Positions 1-15,231 of a stretch of 64,000 bases of DNA are shown piece by piece. The stretch's first letter is position 1; each line of letters opens with the position of its first letter. The notes beneath the pieces were generated by a model. The model did no database searches and was not told where the DNA came from. It worked only from the letters and a program-made list of their open reading frames with translations. Source of the DNA: Ridgeia piscesae (lineage: Eukaryota > Annelida > Polychaeta > Sabellida > Siboglinidae); the NCBI GenBank assembly GCA_025642075.2, contig JAODUO010000469.1:418501-482500 (forward strand). Reading direction: 5' to 3'. The position numbers were made by a program, and so were the translations under genes.

Positions 1-279
1 TCGATTCCAAAAATGGCCCGATGATTGCCGTAATGTTGAGTAATTGCGATTAATTTGCACATAATTAGTAATCCAGGATGCGAAGACTGGGAATGGCGTG
101 CCGTTTGTGTGTGGCTGCAGTGTAATGTCGCAGTTCAACGACATCGCAGGTCCATCGTACATAGTGTACGTGTTGTTAGTACCAACAGTGGACATGACAG
201 GCATATAGGAGCAGAGGGACGGCTAAGTAGTCACCTCATGCACCTTCTGGTTCAACTCGTTGTGATGTAATGAACATAA

Positions 280-800
280 ATGGGGTAAAATGAGAAGAGT
301 TGTTCGAGAGAAGAGTGGGAGGAATACGGCAGGAAAGAGCTTAAATAGGACAGAAGAGCTGAAAGGAAGGAAAGACTAAAGGAATAAGGAAGGAGAAAAC
401 AAGTGAATGAAAACAGATGGAGAGGAGAAAATTAGGAGGATAAGATCAATGACAAGGAGGATAATAAGTAGAGGATAATAAAAACAGGAAGGCGAGAATA
501 AAGACAGAGAAAGGAGATGATAAGGAGAGAATAAAGACAGAGAAAGCAGATGATAAGGAGAGAGTAAAGACAGCGAAAGGAGAAAAATTGAGAGAGAAAA
601 GATATAGGAATGAGGGAACAAGGAGAGAAAAAAGACAGAGGAAAGAGAGAATAAAGATAGAAGAAAGAGATAATAACGAAGAAGTAAAGACAAAGTGAGG
701 ATAAAACTAAAGACAGAATAATGAGAGACTACTGATAGTAAGGAGAGAGAGGGGGGGGAGAGAGGGGGGGAGAGAGAGGAGAGAGAGAGATAGGGAAGCC
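280..800. repeat. Polypurine tract / degenerate GA-rich minisatellite
   Basis: About 500 bp with an almost purely purine plus strand, built from variants of a roughly 35 bp unit (gataaggagagaataaagac and relatives) and closing with GGGGGGGG/GAGAGA blocks at about 744-792. The minus-strand 153-codon frame across it (Ser/Leu-rich) is a compositional artefact. Confidence 0.8.
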
Positions 801-959
801 TGAATAAGGAGACACACAATCCAATCTGTTTACACAAACCAGTGAAATCACTGCACTAGTTCCAGTCTCCTGCCATCAGCTGGCAATGATGCCGATTACA
901 AGCAGATTCAGCATAGTGCAAAAGACTTATAAAAGTAAGCTTTGATCTATACTGTATTT

Positions 960-1008
960 CTGAAATGAGATTTCTCCTTTGTTTCTGAAATGAGATGTCT
1001 CCTTTGTT
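960..1008. repeat. 24 bp direct duplication
   Basis: Two adjacent copies of TGAAATGAGATTTCTCCTTT (second with one change), each followed by GTTT. A simple local duplication with no associated gene. Confidence 0.7.
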
Positions 1009-4000
1009 TAGCAACATTATAGTAAACACTGACATACATATATGACGGTTCTACAAACAGAACATACATTAGGTCAGAAAAAAACAACTGGGATTCCTCT
1101 TCAACATCACAAGTTATTCCACAACATGCAGCAACTAAGCCTATCCCATTTAAACATGAACCTCCATTATGCATGCAGACGAAAACTACTGCAAGATATT
1201 GTCAACATATCCAGGCATACGTGAACAGGCAAACTGATGCAATATTTCCCAGCAGAATTCCCCAAGTGACAGCCAATACCACATTATCATATGTCTCTCC
1301 TCCGTTAGCTTAATCTGTGAAAAGTCAATCAGCAAAAACGTAGTGAGTGAACGACGCGACGCGCCAATCACTCTAGCTGACGCACACAGATTTCTGAATG
1401 CTGGATACATAATACCAAGTCTGCTGCATAATTTAGTATTTGTGTGTTCTTTTCTAATATCACAAGTGAGTGTGGATCTGATTTTTTTAAACGCATTTTC
1501 AACATACCGGTCCATTCCAGTGTCGTGCCGTGATTTGGCTAAGTAAATAATTTAGCATAATCACTAAGAATCTACAGTGTCGTGATTTTGTGGTTTCCTT
1601 GGACAAATAAAAAATATATTACACACATGTATAATGAAGTATTTGATTATTTTATATTGCATTTTAGTCCACGTGTGGTTCTATTTACGGTGTGAGATTG
1701 CATGACCATGGAAACGTTTTGGTACTGTCACTATGGCAACAGTTTGTTGTTATATTACACACACAACAGAAATAACCTAGTCACTGTATGCTTGCGTGCA
1801 CACATCTCACGCGTGCCACAGCACCAATCTGGGATGCATCAAATTCAAATAAAAAAAACATTAAACCACTCCCTGGCTTACAACCTCCGAAGAACGTTTC
1901 AGAAATCAAACCGCACCAAAGGCTTGCATTTCAGATTAATCAAATTGTGTTCAGGTCTGTACATGTGTGCATTTGGAAAAACCCAATCCAATTTTCATAT
2001 TAAAAAAATCTTATACCGATGCTCGAGTGCAGCTTAATCGATTTAGCTTCCTCGGCACTCCTGATCACGTTTATCAAGACAAAAGAGTGCAATGAATCGC
2101 CACGGCTCGTACACACGAATCCACCCGTTTACTCCGATCACTGCAAACCATGACTGATGCTACCACTGCGTAGTGGGGATCAATAGTAACACATTTTACC
2201 TTGTCTAAAACTCTAAACTGATGTCTCTGTCATCAATCAAGTTCGTCTAATGGAAACCTAATTTTGAAGCGGGGAGCCAAGCGTGTGGCTGTGTGGGACA
2301 TTGTGTGTGTGGAGATTGTTAAGGAGACTGTGGGTGGAGACTGTGTACGAAGGCAAGAAACCCAATTGACATTCAGAAATTGTGCCCATATGTCACTTTG
2401 AAAAAGACCAACAATTTGTTCCTTACCAACTAAATTAGCTAATAAATACAATTCAATACAAGTTTATTCTTACCTGCATAATTATATTATTATTATTAAA
2501 TATGTATGACATCTATTTTACGTCGTTTAATACTTGCTTGACAGTAGTAATACTTGTCTTTTAATGCATGACCTTGGCATATTAATAATATTATATTTGT
2601 TTACAAGTGTTTAGCAATATTATATTGTTTATTTTAATGCACGACATTTAAATCAAAATTTCTGCACATATTTAATGTGCATACAATTGTGGGCAATCCT
2701 GGGCTGAAATAAACAATTATTATAAATCACTTACGATATCTTCATTGTACACTGAAACATACACTTATATGTTAATCCTGCTTGCATGGCAAACTAATCT
2801 CAGCCAGCGGTGACCAAGTACGTGGTCAATGCTACACGGAATGTCAGCTAATCCGGCCTTTGAAGTTATTTACTAGTTCAAGTGGCGCGCATTCAATGCA
2901 ATTACGCGAATACATTCTCTGCACATGCAACTGTTTAATTAACTTCACACCATAAATCTCACCTCTGAAACTCTCAATGCTGCCTTGTTGACATGCAGCC
3001 CCACACTGCACCCTGGATCTGTACGAAGACAGTCTTAATTGCTCTACATCCCAGTGTTGTGATGAGAAATCCACCATCAGATCTGCTGATGTCCTCTGAG
3101 CCAGTCACTTATCAGCAGTTAGGGGTAGGGGGTGGGGCACAGGGGAATACTCCAGACCAGCTCTGGTCCTCCTGGTCCAATTAAGTACCCTGTCGATCCG
3201 CAACTGCAGAGGTCAAGTATGTCTGTGTGATCATCAGTAGTATAGGTCAGTCTGTCAGCAACCTGGCTCCTCTTCAGCAATCAATAGGAGCTGTGAACGA
3301 TGCTAACAAGACAGTCAGAGAGAGTCCGTCCTCCTGTGGTATTTCGGTAGTTCACAAGGCTGTGATTTCTGGTGGATCGCCTACAGCAAGTCTTCCTGAT
3401 TCTTTCTGCACAAACAACACTTGTGATTGATTCCAAGACAGATAATTAACACCACACATCAGCAGCACAGATTCCTCATCAAAATTAGGAGCAGTCGCCA
3501 GGTATAAATCCTCATCAGCTTAGAAAATCTTCTCCTTGTTGGTCCAAAGTGCAGGCACCCGCAACAAATCCTTGTCTTGTTTGCAGGAAGCAGTCAGGCC
3601 ACCCTCGTAGGGCAGTGCCGGCCAGGTAATAGGTCACTGGCTTTCCTTCCCTAATGGGCTTGGGATTTCGCCAGGTATGTGGTCGGCTATATATACACTG
3701 GCGCAGGCCACAGACTGATGCAGGAAGGAGGTGGCCACTGCTGGTGTTTGTACATGTGTCAGCTATCATCAAACTGTCATTGGCCAGGCAAGGAGGCAGG
3801 GAAAGGTGGCTGACATAAGCTATTGCCATCATTTCACGCTTCGATTACGGCCAATATACTGCATGGATATTGCTGTGCTGAAAAGTTTAGTGGCTTACAC
3901 ACTGTGGATGCGTGGATAATGTGCGGCTGTGAGCGTGTGTGTGGGTAACTGTAAGATATCACTGAATATTTAGAGAGCCACAAAAAGAACATCAACAGAT

Positions 4001-7000
4001 TCGGAAAAACAAACCATGGGTTGCACTGCACGTAGGGAGATTAAACAGAAGCTTATTTGCAAATAGATTACTGAAGTCATGTAACATTTTATGTTACTGG
4101 GATGGACATAGCAAATACAACTGTTTTAGTTGTGCAGTTTTAAGAAAACTATAAATGCAACATAACCTTTGAACAAAACTTTATATTCCATAGTTACAAC
4201 AGAGCAGTTGCAACTGATTTACTTTACAAGATGGCCAAAGTAATGTAATGTGAAACATAAAATATGAAGTTCAAAGTTCACCAAAACTGAGTATGAAAAT
4301 GAGTACTGGTAGCAGTAATCTTTTAAAGACAGTCATACATTTTGAAAGAAACCTATGCAGCTGTTTTCGACAAACGTCATTCTGTTAGAATTGATATTCA
4401 GACATACCTTCGCAAAACTTCAAAATCCCAGCTGCAGTAGTTTCCCAGGTTCAAGTATCCAGGCTTTACCAGGCAGACATTATCATAATGAGGCAGGACT
4501 CCATTTGAAGGTCATAATTTCTAGTCCCCTGAGGCACAGATGTGGTTAGCTGCTGCGAGTCCGAGACAACCAGAAGACCGTTGACAGCTGCGTTCTCATG
4601 CCACAAAGACAGACGCCTCTGCACAACCAAACCCTCTCTATTCAGTCTTACTTTCTGCACCAACCAACAACAGCAGCAGTTATCCGGAAAATGTGGGCCA
4701 ATCCATTCTGGGCCTGTGTTTGCAGTTGAAGTGGCCAGCGACAGGAAAGCTTGCCGGTTGAGAGTCTTCCTGTTTACACATCTCAACTCATGTCTCAAGA
4801 AGACGCTAGTTCTCTCAGTCAATCCATAACCTACTTCCTCCAGCCTTGTCCCAGCAGCCGTGGTGGAGGCACCACAGCGCTGCCCTGTGCATCGCTGGGG
4901 ATTTCACTGGTCATGTTCCCATCAAAGGCAGACAGAGTGACCACTCCTGGCCTTGAATATCTTAGCGGCTGTCGGGTGTCGTTACCTCAGATTTCAGCAG
5001 TAATCCAGGATTGCACAGGTGCATGTAGAATCGTATTTTAAGTTTTATCCAATCAAGAAATTAGTTGTTGCATACACATTTTTTGTTAGAGATGCGTTTT
5101 GTAGTTACAGATCTAAAGAAAAACTGTTATTAAGTGTTAGAAACAAAAATAAACTCAGGCAAAATATGAATATGAATGAGTAAACTGCAAAAGTATAACA
5201 AAATCATAGCTAGACACTTTCTATTTTCATTTTTTTGCTATAAGATGTCTAGATATTTACTGGCATGTATAAAATGATCTGAAACCGTAGCATTTTGTTG
5301 GCTTCCTTTCTATTTCTGAATCTGAAATGTTCAATATTCTGCCCTTTGCCAACTGTCAACGAGGTCCCATGTGGGACCCATCCATCTTGACCCAGAGACA
5401 CAAATTAGCTGTCAATTCAGCCCTGGTCCACACACACACCATCCACATCTGGCCCAAAGGAGTCACTTCAACCAGGCTGACATTCTAAATAAGGAAGTCA
5501 GCTTTGTGTTGATCTCAAGACAAGTGTTTGCCTAGTTGAATACAGTCAGCAATAACGATCACCTCCGAATCACTTGCGTGTGTAAACGCATGCATTTGTA
5601 TGTGTACATAGTTGTCAGTGTTGTGTGGGTAGATAACAGTGTGCAAAATTACACACATGAAATTATGACATTGTATGCAATTTTACATCAGCAATTTGTG
5701 ACAAGGTTAATCCAGTGACCAAGTAAATGTCAACAGATAATAAAATAAATCTGTGCAATCGCAAGCAAAAGTATAAATTTATAAATGATTGAGGGCAATC
5801 CTTGCATTTAATAACAACTTTCTGAAAAATTGCAAGTAGGCAACGTTTAAAAAAATTCATTATTGAAATATGTGTGTATATTGTGAAAGTGGTTTCATGT
5901 GAGCCATCAAACAGAAGTCCAAACTGTTGCTGATGGATTGGGTAATTTAAATAAATTGAACTATTTGCCGAGATTGGGATATAAGGAACAGATGCTACAT
6001 TAACTATGTAATTATGCAATAATTGGATAACTGGGTAGGTAAGCCAATAAAGCCAGACGACACTGCGGCTAATCCTTCAAGCGTGCATCTCGCTTGACAT
6101 CTCTAATGCCGAACAGGACTGATATTTCGGCGGAAGAAAACTCTTAATTAACATCGACTTCCATTTTGCAAAATTTATGTGCAATATGTCACATGTGACA
6201 CATCACTGTGATCAACAAAGGGCACAGTTATTTTACTTCCATGTTTTTATAAATTGTTATTCTCTTTTGTAGAAATACTGATAGTACAAACTACTAAGCA
6301 TTTAACATATGCCATCATCCTGCCAGGTTTATAATATTAACAAAAAATGGGAAGATTGACTTGTTTATTTACTAAAACTATTATCTATTATTTATGATTT
6401 TTTATGTACATAATGTACTTATTATGTCTGAAATAAGCCATTATTATTATCAAATTATTATTATAAATAATGGTAACATTAAACCTACACTAATGATTTC
6501 CTGAAACAAAAGCTCCTCATTATTATTATGACATTGTGTGAATCACTCTAAAGAACAATGGGAGGTCATGTGACCTCAGCAGCTGAGTTCCACCATGATG
6601 GATGACGTAAAAATCTAAGGATTAAATTTCAGTCAATAATGAAATCAAGAACACTGAACGTGAATTATTAATCCCCAACCATTCAAGTGATTTAGCTTAA
6701 AAGCAATTAATTAGATTGTGCAACAGGAGAGGACTGCAAGGCTACGATGTCTTACCACATCACACATGGCTTCAGTTCATAGTGAAATGTCTGCATGATG
6801 AAAAAGTCTACCAAAGTCTACATTCAAATCTATCAGAAGTACATCCTTCAGATGTCTTTAAAGTGGTCAACTACAGTCCTACACTAACTACACACAAGCT
6901 CATCAGTAGCATTCGCTGTGAAGAACAGCACTTCAACAGCACTGGACATCTTCAATATGTTTGTAAGTGCAGCACTCTGCTTGTTAGCAAATGCCCCATA

Positions 7001-7139
7001 ACATGAGTGAAAATTACCTGAGAAATGCACCATAACATGAATGAAGAAGTGCCACATCAGTGCACCACAATGTGAAGGTTGACTCACCTGGTAAATGCTC
7101 TATAACATGAAGGCATCATTAGGAAGAGCAGCGACAGCT

Positions 7140-7500
7140 AATTGACAATAAATCACAAGAGCTGCCCCAGTAAGTCACAGAGGCCAGGACATAAACATTA
7201 TGTCACAAGGAACTGCAGACAATAAGTCACAATGACTTGGGCATGGTAATAAGTCACAATGACTTGGGCATGGTAATAAGTCACAATTACTTGGGTACGG
7301 TAATAAGTTACGATGTCATATGCACGATAATAAGTCACAATGACAAGTGTGTTGTCAGGGAGTCCTAATGTCATGTAGATAATAAGTCACAACCAATTGT
7401 GTTTGACAATAAGTCAATACGACCTTGTGTGACAATAATGACATGTGTCTTGCCAATAAGTCACGATGACCTGTAATTAATAGTAATTCACAATGACCCA
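7140..7500. repeat. Degenerate about 28 bp repeats with AAGTCAnnnTGAC palindromes
   Basis: Around ten variants of AATAAGTCACAATGAC occur, including two perfect adjacent units ending in TTGGGCATGGT (7221-7276). Many units contain the inverted half-site pair AAGTCA-3 nt-TGACTT (7224-7238, 7251-7265). At 7458-7472 one reads AAGTCACGATGACCT. Confidence 0.75.
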
Positions 7501-10500
7501 TAACTAAGGACCATCATTTGTGACACTCAAATTTGACACTTAAACAGAGGGAATTGTTGAGTCCTTTCGATGACTTCACCCTCAAACTGGGTTGCTCTTG
7601 TTGTAGATAACTGACTGGCTGGCATATGGTCAACACACGTGATATCAATTCTGAAGCCAAACTAGACTACCGGTAACTTTGATGACATTTCTGAAAGTCT
7701 TATAGGACATTCTTTGTTAAGACTAGTGTTTACCTTTAGTGTGAATTAGCAAGAAAAGACATCCTTTATTGTCTCAATGGAGAAATTTGATTTGGGATAG
7801 AACAGAGAAGTCATTGATCAGACAACATTACCTGCATATGTCTTAGTTAACATTTTCATGTGACTGTTACGCATGATTAAGTAGCATGTGGGCATCACTA
7901 ACCAATGCGATGCTGCTCTGCAGTTGGGTGGATGCAGTGAAAGAGAAGTGAAAGTTTCCTTCTTTAGGTGCATCTGATAAGAACAAGATGAAAACTCGAT
8001 ATGACGATAACACCAACAAGCATCGTTTTCACTAGACCCCTATCCAATCATCAAGGGGCTGACTGCTTCCAAGTAGTTACCTGGAGAGTCGCACCTAAAC
8101 AATCTATTAAGAGGTCTCTATTGGCAACCCATCATATTATACCCTAATGATCATGAGCTATCTGTTGTAAAAATAGACACGGAAGAATACATTCTGTGGA
8201 GGTATCAGTCATCTCTGTATCATAATTAATATTATTACCTCTTGTAAACATTATCTACACCTGTCATTAAAGTGACAATGGGAGCCACTAATGACATCGG
8301 GTGATGAGGCATACCTTCTTAGGGTCACAGAGTGTTTGAACACTGGGCTACTAGGCCACAACTGATAGTCCTGTGCTGGCCTTGAGGAATCAGTGTCTTC
8401 ATAAAACACCTTGAAAATGAACATCATCAATTTATACACTTTTTTCGTATACAAATCAAAAGGTATTTTTCTGAAATTGCTTTTCCACCATAAACATTTA
8501 GCATTTCCATGCTCCAATGATGACTCCAGACTGCCCCGTTTATGATTACGCCAAATGATTTTGTTTGCTTCGCCTCTGAGCTTGACTTTTCAAGGATGTA
8601 AGTGCCATAGAAGTGGTAGTTACTTACCTTTTTCTTAATGGTTCATTGCATTTAAGAAAAAGGAAAATCATGTCCATTTTCTAAAGTTCTGCTATATTGA
8701 ATATGTAAACAAAATAGAATCATGCATAAAACCGATTTTGTAAAAACACAACTCTAAATAAAGCAGAGGTATCCATTTAGAAAATGTATGAAACATTACG
8801 CCACGAGTTTGTTGAAACCACTGAACTTGACAGTAACTGATGTCAGTGCACTCAGATGAATGTGGAAGTGAAGTCTATGGCACAGACACTGGTGCAGCCT
8901 TAAGACAATGGCTTGGTGACCAAGTCGCCTCCAAAGACCAGTGAGTCATATTAAGTGTCCTAGTCACGTTGCCAGTAACTGTCAAATGGCTGGCAATTTC
9001 CGATCAAGACCAACAATGATGCCAACACAGTTCCCCTATCTTGTCAATTATGTAAATCGACGGAGGCGGCCCGACAATCCGATTGAGTGTGTCCGCATAG
9101 TTTGCCAATCTTCCATGGGGTGCATGCATGCTTGTGCGCGCGCATACGTGCGCATTTATAGACCGCCTGGGGTGGTCAGATTAGGTTCCCACTCAGAACT
9201 CTTTACAGACCATTCCTGGCATCTGACTAGCAGGGCAATACACGATACCAGAATAGTTATAATAGTGGGCATAATTAAATACCATATTGCATTAGACAAG
9301 CTATTTATATGAAACATTTGGAGTGTATATGTCAAGGTAAAGAAATACCAAGGTGAAGAATTACAATTCTTTGTTGATTCAATACTCGTTTTTCTTCAGC
9401 AATCTATAAATAATTAATTATTATTATATTCACATACATATGTATATGATGGTCTTTTCTTATTACTGATGGGCAACTGTTGAGAGAACCTACTGGACTA
9501 CTGTGATGGCAAGATTGATTTTCCCTGTTGTTTGTGCGACTGTCCAGGCATCCTACTCCCAAAACCCATAGACACACTAACCATTGCCACGTTTCAAGGC
9601 TAAACATATAATTGTTGTCAAATAAATATGTGCATACTAATATCACATGGCCAGATAACAGAGCTAGCCACACCAATCATTACAGATACAGTGTATGTAG
9701 TTTCGTGAATAAAGATAACGATGTTTCGATCAGTACAGGACATAATGATAAGTGATTCAAGATAGTTGAAGAGGTTTGTAAACCACAGTTGAACATGTTG
9801 AATGAGTCCTGCGATTCTTAGAAAAACATAGTTTTTAATAATGATACATAGCAGAGAGGCATATATAATTGATCACACATGTGTTTATTCATACTCAGAA
9901 AAAGTAGGTCGCTATGATGCCTAGAACATCATCAAGATGTCTTGTTAAGACAGCGGATGTTGAAAACACAGAGACTGGATTCACTGGACTGACCATATTC
10001 AATAGGTAAGTGAAGCCATATATGATTATTATATTTATAGGAGACTGACTGCCCAGTGTCACCCGATGAGAGGTTATGAAAGCCACATAACATGCCGTGT
10101 GTTCTCATCAGATAGACAGATGATAGCGCGGTGCATGCCACGAGCATGGCTCATTTAGCACTGAATCATGATACCATTTATATAACACAGATATAACTCC
10201 GCACCTGTGAAACGAAGCGTTTTGCCACAGGTAGAAAGGAAACACAGACATCTATGTAACTGTACGCAAGGATAGCAAAGAAAGACATCCTAGAATCGCA
10301 GTGTCATATCCTAGCCATGACTTAACTCTTATTACAATGGGAATGATATGAATGCCCAGTCCTTGGAATTGGTTAGGTCTAACTGAAGAATCTTGGTGGC
10401 GATGATATTACCTTGAATGGTCGATGCCCAGAGAGGAAGGCTGTTACAACACAGCATGTGTCACAAGCCTGGCCAGAAAGAGGGAACTTTACCTTTCAGG

Positions 10501-10619
10501 GAGTCACAGACACCACACATTGAGCACACAAAACATGACAAGGAAGCACCAACTCCGACACTATTCAGAATCACAACAGGAGATGAGCAAGTGAACAATG
10601 CTGTAAATCATAGCAGTCG

Positions 10620-11165
10620 GTGAGAGCCTTCCTGCGGGGACGAAACAACAATAACAAATATCCACAGACAGGAAATCAGGCAATTACCTTCACAGCGCAT
10701 CCATCACGGCCTCGAGACCTCCGTCTGTCTGTCTGTCTGTCTAGTCCGACTCAAACGCTGGGAGTCTGTCTGAGACCGAGTGAGGCACACACACACACAC
10801 GCGCACGCATCAGTGTCGTCTCCGGCAGTGAGACTCTCAGACCGAGGCGGCGAGTGAATGGCAACGACGAGGTATTGATCTGATCACCTGTACCTCCGTA
10901 GGCATCAATCATGGGTGATCTTCCAGCTGCTGGCTCCGTCTCTGCCACCAATGCCGCTTGGCTCCTCTCCTCGGCCCGCTCGCTGAAACAGAAATTGCCG
11001 GTTGGCGTAATTGTTCACTTGGGAGACACACCTCGGATCCATAAGTCGTCAAATGCTCGTTATCTGCGAGGAAACACACGCGTGACTGGGCCACGTGCCT
11101 GATTGCGCAGGCCCCTCCGATCAATGAGATCGGGGCATCGAGCTGGGGAATGTGTGGAGGTAACA
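10620..11165. other. Relatively CpG-rich block, possible regulatory region or first exon
   Basis: Compared with its surroundings this stretch is rich in GC and CpG, and contains a GTCT run (about 10722-10741) and a short CA run. An open frame from ATG 10911 gives 63 codons (MGDLPAAGSVSATNAAW start), and a consensus donor GTAACA lies at about 11160, beyond the stop. I do not recognise the product. It could be a 5' exon or a CpG-rich regulatory patch. Confidence 0.3.
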
Positions 11166-14100
11166 GTTAGACTGCTAGACACCTCGTCATACACTGATAA
11201 CAAGATTGTCATTTAAAACCTTACGATTAGGCTTATCAAGAGTCCAACAAATTTTCTACTCTCTTTACTGTCTACTATTGACTGAAAAAACTGATATTGC
11301 ACTACCCGGTATATTCTAAGTGTTTTTTTACATGCTCAAAGTGTATGCTAAGTGTTAACTGTTACTTTCTTATTAATTGCTATATTATCATGTAAATGAA
11401 ACAAGTTATTTCTAGCCATTTCAAAGATTTTCTAGGAAATAAAATAAGATTTCATCCAAATGAAGCCTCCTGACTATTTCAGATGGCTGGCCATTATAAG
11501 TTGAAAGTTATTGAACATTTTAAATCAAAGTCTACTGAAATATAAATTGGTTTACAAGTTGGTCTATAAAGCAATCAAACGTGTACTGCAATACGGCACA
11601 TTGTCGATTCATCTTTATTTAGCAATTTCATTCCTCAATATTAGACTGGCAGTGCACAATATCTTGGAGCTCATATGTCTCTTGAAGTCAGCCATGGGAA
11701 GTCTGTCTGTAGACACGGATTTCCTGGAAGCATCTGCAGACATGCGGAATGACCAAAATAAACCATATACAATTGCCAGGATATTGCATGCCCATGACGG
11801 TATCTGTGTAATATTTATGGCATGTTTTTACTGACATTCTGGGTTACAACCGTGCTTGATTGCCTTCATATATTCAAGTAAAATGATCTGATGGTTTTTC
11901 CGGTATCAGTTATTCGTTACAAACCTTCAGACTTCTGCTGGCTCTACAAATGAAGGATGTGCTGTGAATATGCCCACTGACGATGGAAGGTAAATATCAT
12001 AAGGCGTGGTGGCGCCACTGTTGTGTAACGCATATCGCGTCTTGACCACGCAAACAGTATTTAATGACGTTTTCACATGACCGAGGAGTAGAGTTATTTA
12101 TGGAATGTCTCAGATCTAGGCTGTAAATATGCCATTAATGTGAGTAGTGAGCATTAAGAAGCGTTCAGGTGTCATGCCATATGGAGATATTGAATCAGTG
12201 TTTTTACCACTCCAACGATGCAATCAACGGCAACAACAGGGTGGTCTGCAAAAAAATACTGATGAAACTGAAAAAAATACAGACATCTTAGTCATGGTCA
12301 CATGGCGATCTATATCAACTCTCAGCCACTTCCAATACAACGACACCACTGTATGTGACAATATATCACGGACATATGTTGATGACATGGTAACGACGGC
12401 CAGACAGCTTATCAGTCAAACAGTTGTGATTTAAGTGCTGAGACAACCCTAATAATAATGTCTCCAACAATCAAGTCATTATCGCAGTTATGATTTCAGT
12501 TCACTCTACCACACTATCATCCTGCCAGATAGCTGTGCGCTTCAACAAGATAACTATCCACAGCAACAACACACAGACAATGAAGCTGAATGAACTGCTG
12601 CCTTATCAAGAGTCGACAATTTTACCATTACGTGTGGCCTGGCCTTTCTGACATCGAAAAATTCTGTTTTAAACATCTCCTGCACCACTACCAGTCAACA
12701 GGCAATTTGTACCAATCGTTTATCACAGTTTGTGAGTAAGAATATGCTTATCTAAAACTGACACTAGCACTCTGCAGAATTCCAATTACATTTGAAGATC
12801 TTTGATTACAGTTAAATTATTACTATGCATATTGTGACAACACATTCTAGTATGGTACTATCAGTGAACTAACACCATCACCATCATGTTATGTTCAGAT
12901 TATACACTTAGTGTATGAAATCGAATTTGGAGTATTTTCAATATCTTCAATGGGCACAGTGGCATGGCTAAACTGTTCAAACAATAATTGATGTACACAT
13001 CTTGTATCACGACAACGGTCTCTGCTGCCATGTACAATTATCGCACAGGACATGATGACAGTACACAGCTACACTATTGTGTAACTGTTAAATGCTTACA
13101 CAATTCCACAAGGAACCCACCCAGACATCTGGTAATATCACCCACCAATTACATGATGCTGCAACTTTCATTCATCACCCTGAAGTTCCAAGAAACCGCA
13201 TCCAGCAGACTGCTGTGGAGAACAGTATTGGACAGGCTTCCTGCACCAGGACAATGTCATCAATCGTGGAGCGGCCTATGATTAATGAGCAGTTTGTGTG
13301 CTTGCTACATCGGCAATACTGTGATATTCTGATTGATAGTAGAAGCTCTGACAGTTGGCTACTTGGATATCGAGTAAGACCCATGTTAAACAGAAGGGAT
13401 GAGAGATGGCCTACTATGGTTTGACTGCGCTATTCTCTGCTGCAGCCCCGGACTCATCAGACCTGGCCGTTTTAATCAGGATTAGGGGATATGCATTTTA
13501 AATGAAGCTGTGTAGTTTTTGTTTCAGAAAATGTCAGGATTCTGAATGGATGTGTTAATTACCTTTACGTCTATCAGGCCAACTAAACTATAAACTTGTT
13601 TCTTGTCCCCACCACTCTCTTTTTGACAGTTGCCTCCTTTGAGTTTACTATTAAAAAGGCAATGAAATACCCAGGAGTTTTCTCATTACCCGGAAACTCC
13701 CCAAATCTGAGCAGGCGAGCCCTGTAATTAAAACGTAAAGAGAATGAAGACATGCAACATTTAGATTCACCATTAAGAAACTCTGAATGTATCAATCCTG
13801 GGTAAGCCCTTGGAATGTATTTTAATTCATTTTTAAATGTTTTTTATATATGTGATGACGTTTGAGCCTTTGAGACTAAAATTTGTAGTATTAAATACTG
13901 TTATGTACACTCAATTCTTCATTTCAATGACAGTGATCATTTCCAGGAAAACAAATAGAACAACTGATATTAAACAATTCCTCTAGATATATTTTTGTCT
14001 TTAAAAATATTTTATTTTTACTTACCATCAATGTCTCAAAGTTGTCATTGTCATAACCAGGCTGGTTTCATGAAACCACCAAGAACATTCTTGATGCTAA

Positions 14101-15231
14101 AGATGGCTGTCTTAGCAAATGAAAATACTGTTTTCCATAAGTCAATCCTGGAGTGTACTAAAACATGAGCCACCAAATAGTTCATGAAACTGGCACCTGT
14201 CAAATAATACTATTATAGGTTCCTGGTGATATCATTGTTCTGTCCAGAATCACACCAACTGTCCCGTAAGTTGCACACAACTAGTAGTATTGCTTTCCTT
14301 TAGAGTCCACAACGCTGTAGATGATTTGACATGAGACAGAGCTCTAGCACACAGTGTGTGAGTGTGACTGACAGCGGTACACCTGTAGCCTGAGTCTGTC
14401 TCCCCACCTGTCGGCTGTAAGCAACGCAGACATCTACGTTGCAGAGAAGAACCAACCCTCGAGAGACCAACTGTCTCGTGACATTTCACGTCCCGAAATC
14501 AGTGCCACAGTCAATTTACAAGCTAACCAGACAGTGGATGCCTCACATATGTAACCATTATTGCTGTCATTCCTGGCCGTCTGCAGTTGGATACATTCAA
14601 TTACATCTGCACTGTACACCACAAACCAGTCGGTACATGTATAATACATATTTGAAATGGCCCATATGTCAGTGGAGCTTGTTACCTAATCTCTGTCAAC
14701 TAGAAATTAACCTTCTGCTTTGGTCTGTGCTAACCTTTCGCTGACGTTGTCGTTAGCAAAACGTGGGGCCACTTTGATGAATGACACTGGCCTAATGTCA
14801 CTGCCTGTCACAGGTGCCCGCTGTATAATTAAAACATTCAGAAGGTGGACAGAATGGAGGACGCTGCAGCCTGTGAGGAACATGTATGGATTTTGCCACA
14901 GGTGGCAGTATCCTTCCTAACATGCGATGATATTTCTGAAAGTGACCATCCAGTCACTGTCAGACTCCGGGAGAACATTGTCTAATAATCTGGCTAGAGC
15001 CCCCACCACACCTACACGTTCTGTCTACATCACATTAACTAGGTCCTGTGCCAGAACTTGTTTAACTATTAATCATACATCTCGGCAATCAATCCAATCA
15101 GTGTCTGCAACCTCTAATAAATTCAACAGTTGGCAATGCGAATTCCATTACAAGTGGACAAACGTCGGAGGCACAGACATGCGATGAGTTGTGTGTGGCC
15201 ACTCAGCTCACTCTCCATCCTCTGCCCCATC

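Noticed and set aside
376..837. 153-codon minus-strand open frame, Ser/Leu-rich
   Set aside because: It lies wholly in the polypurine tract. Composition alone keeps it open and there is no motif.
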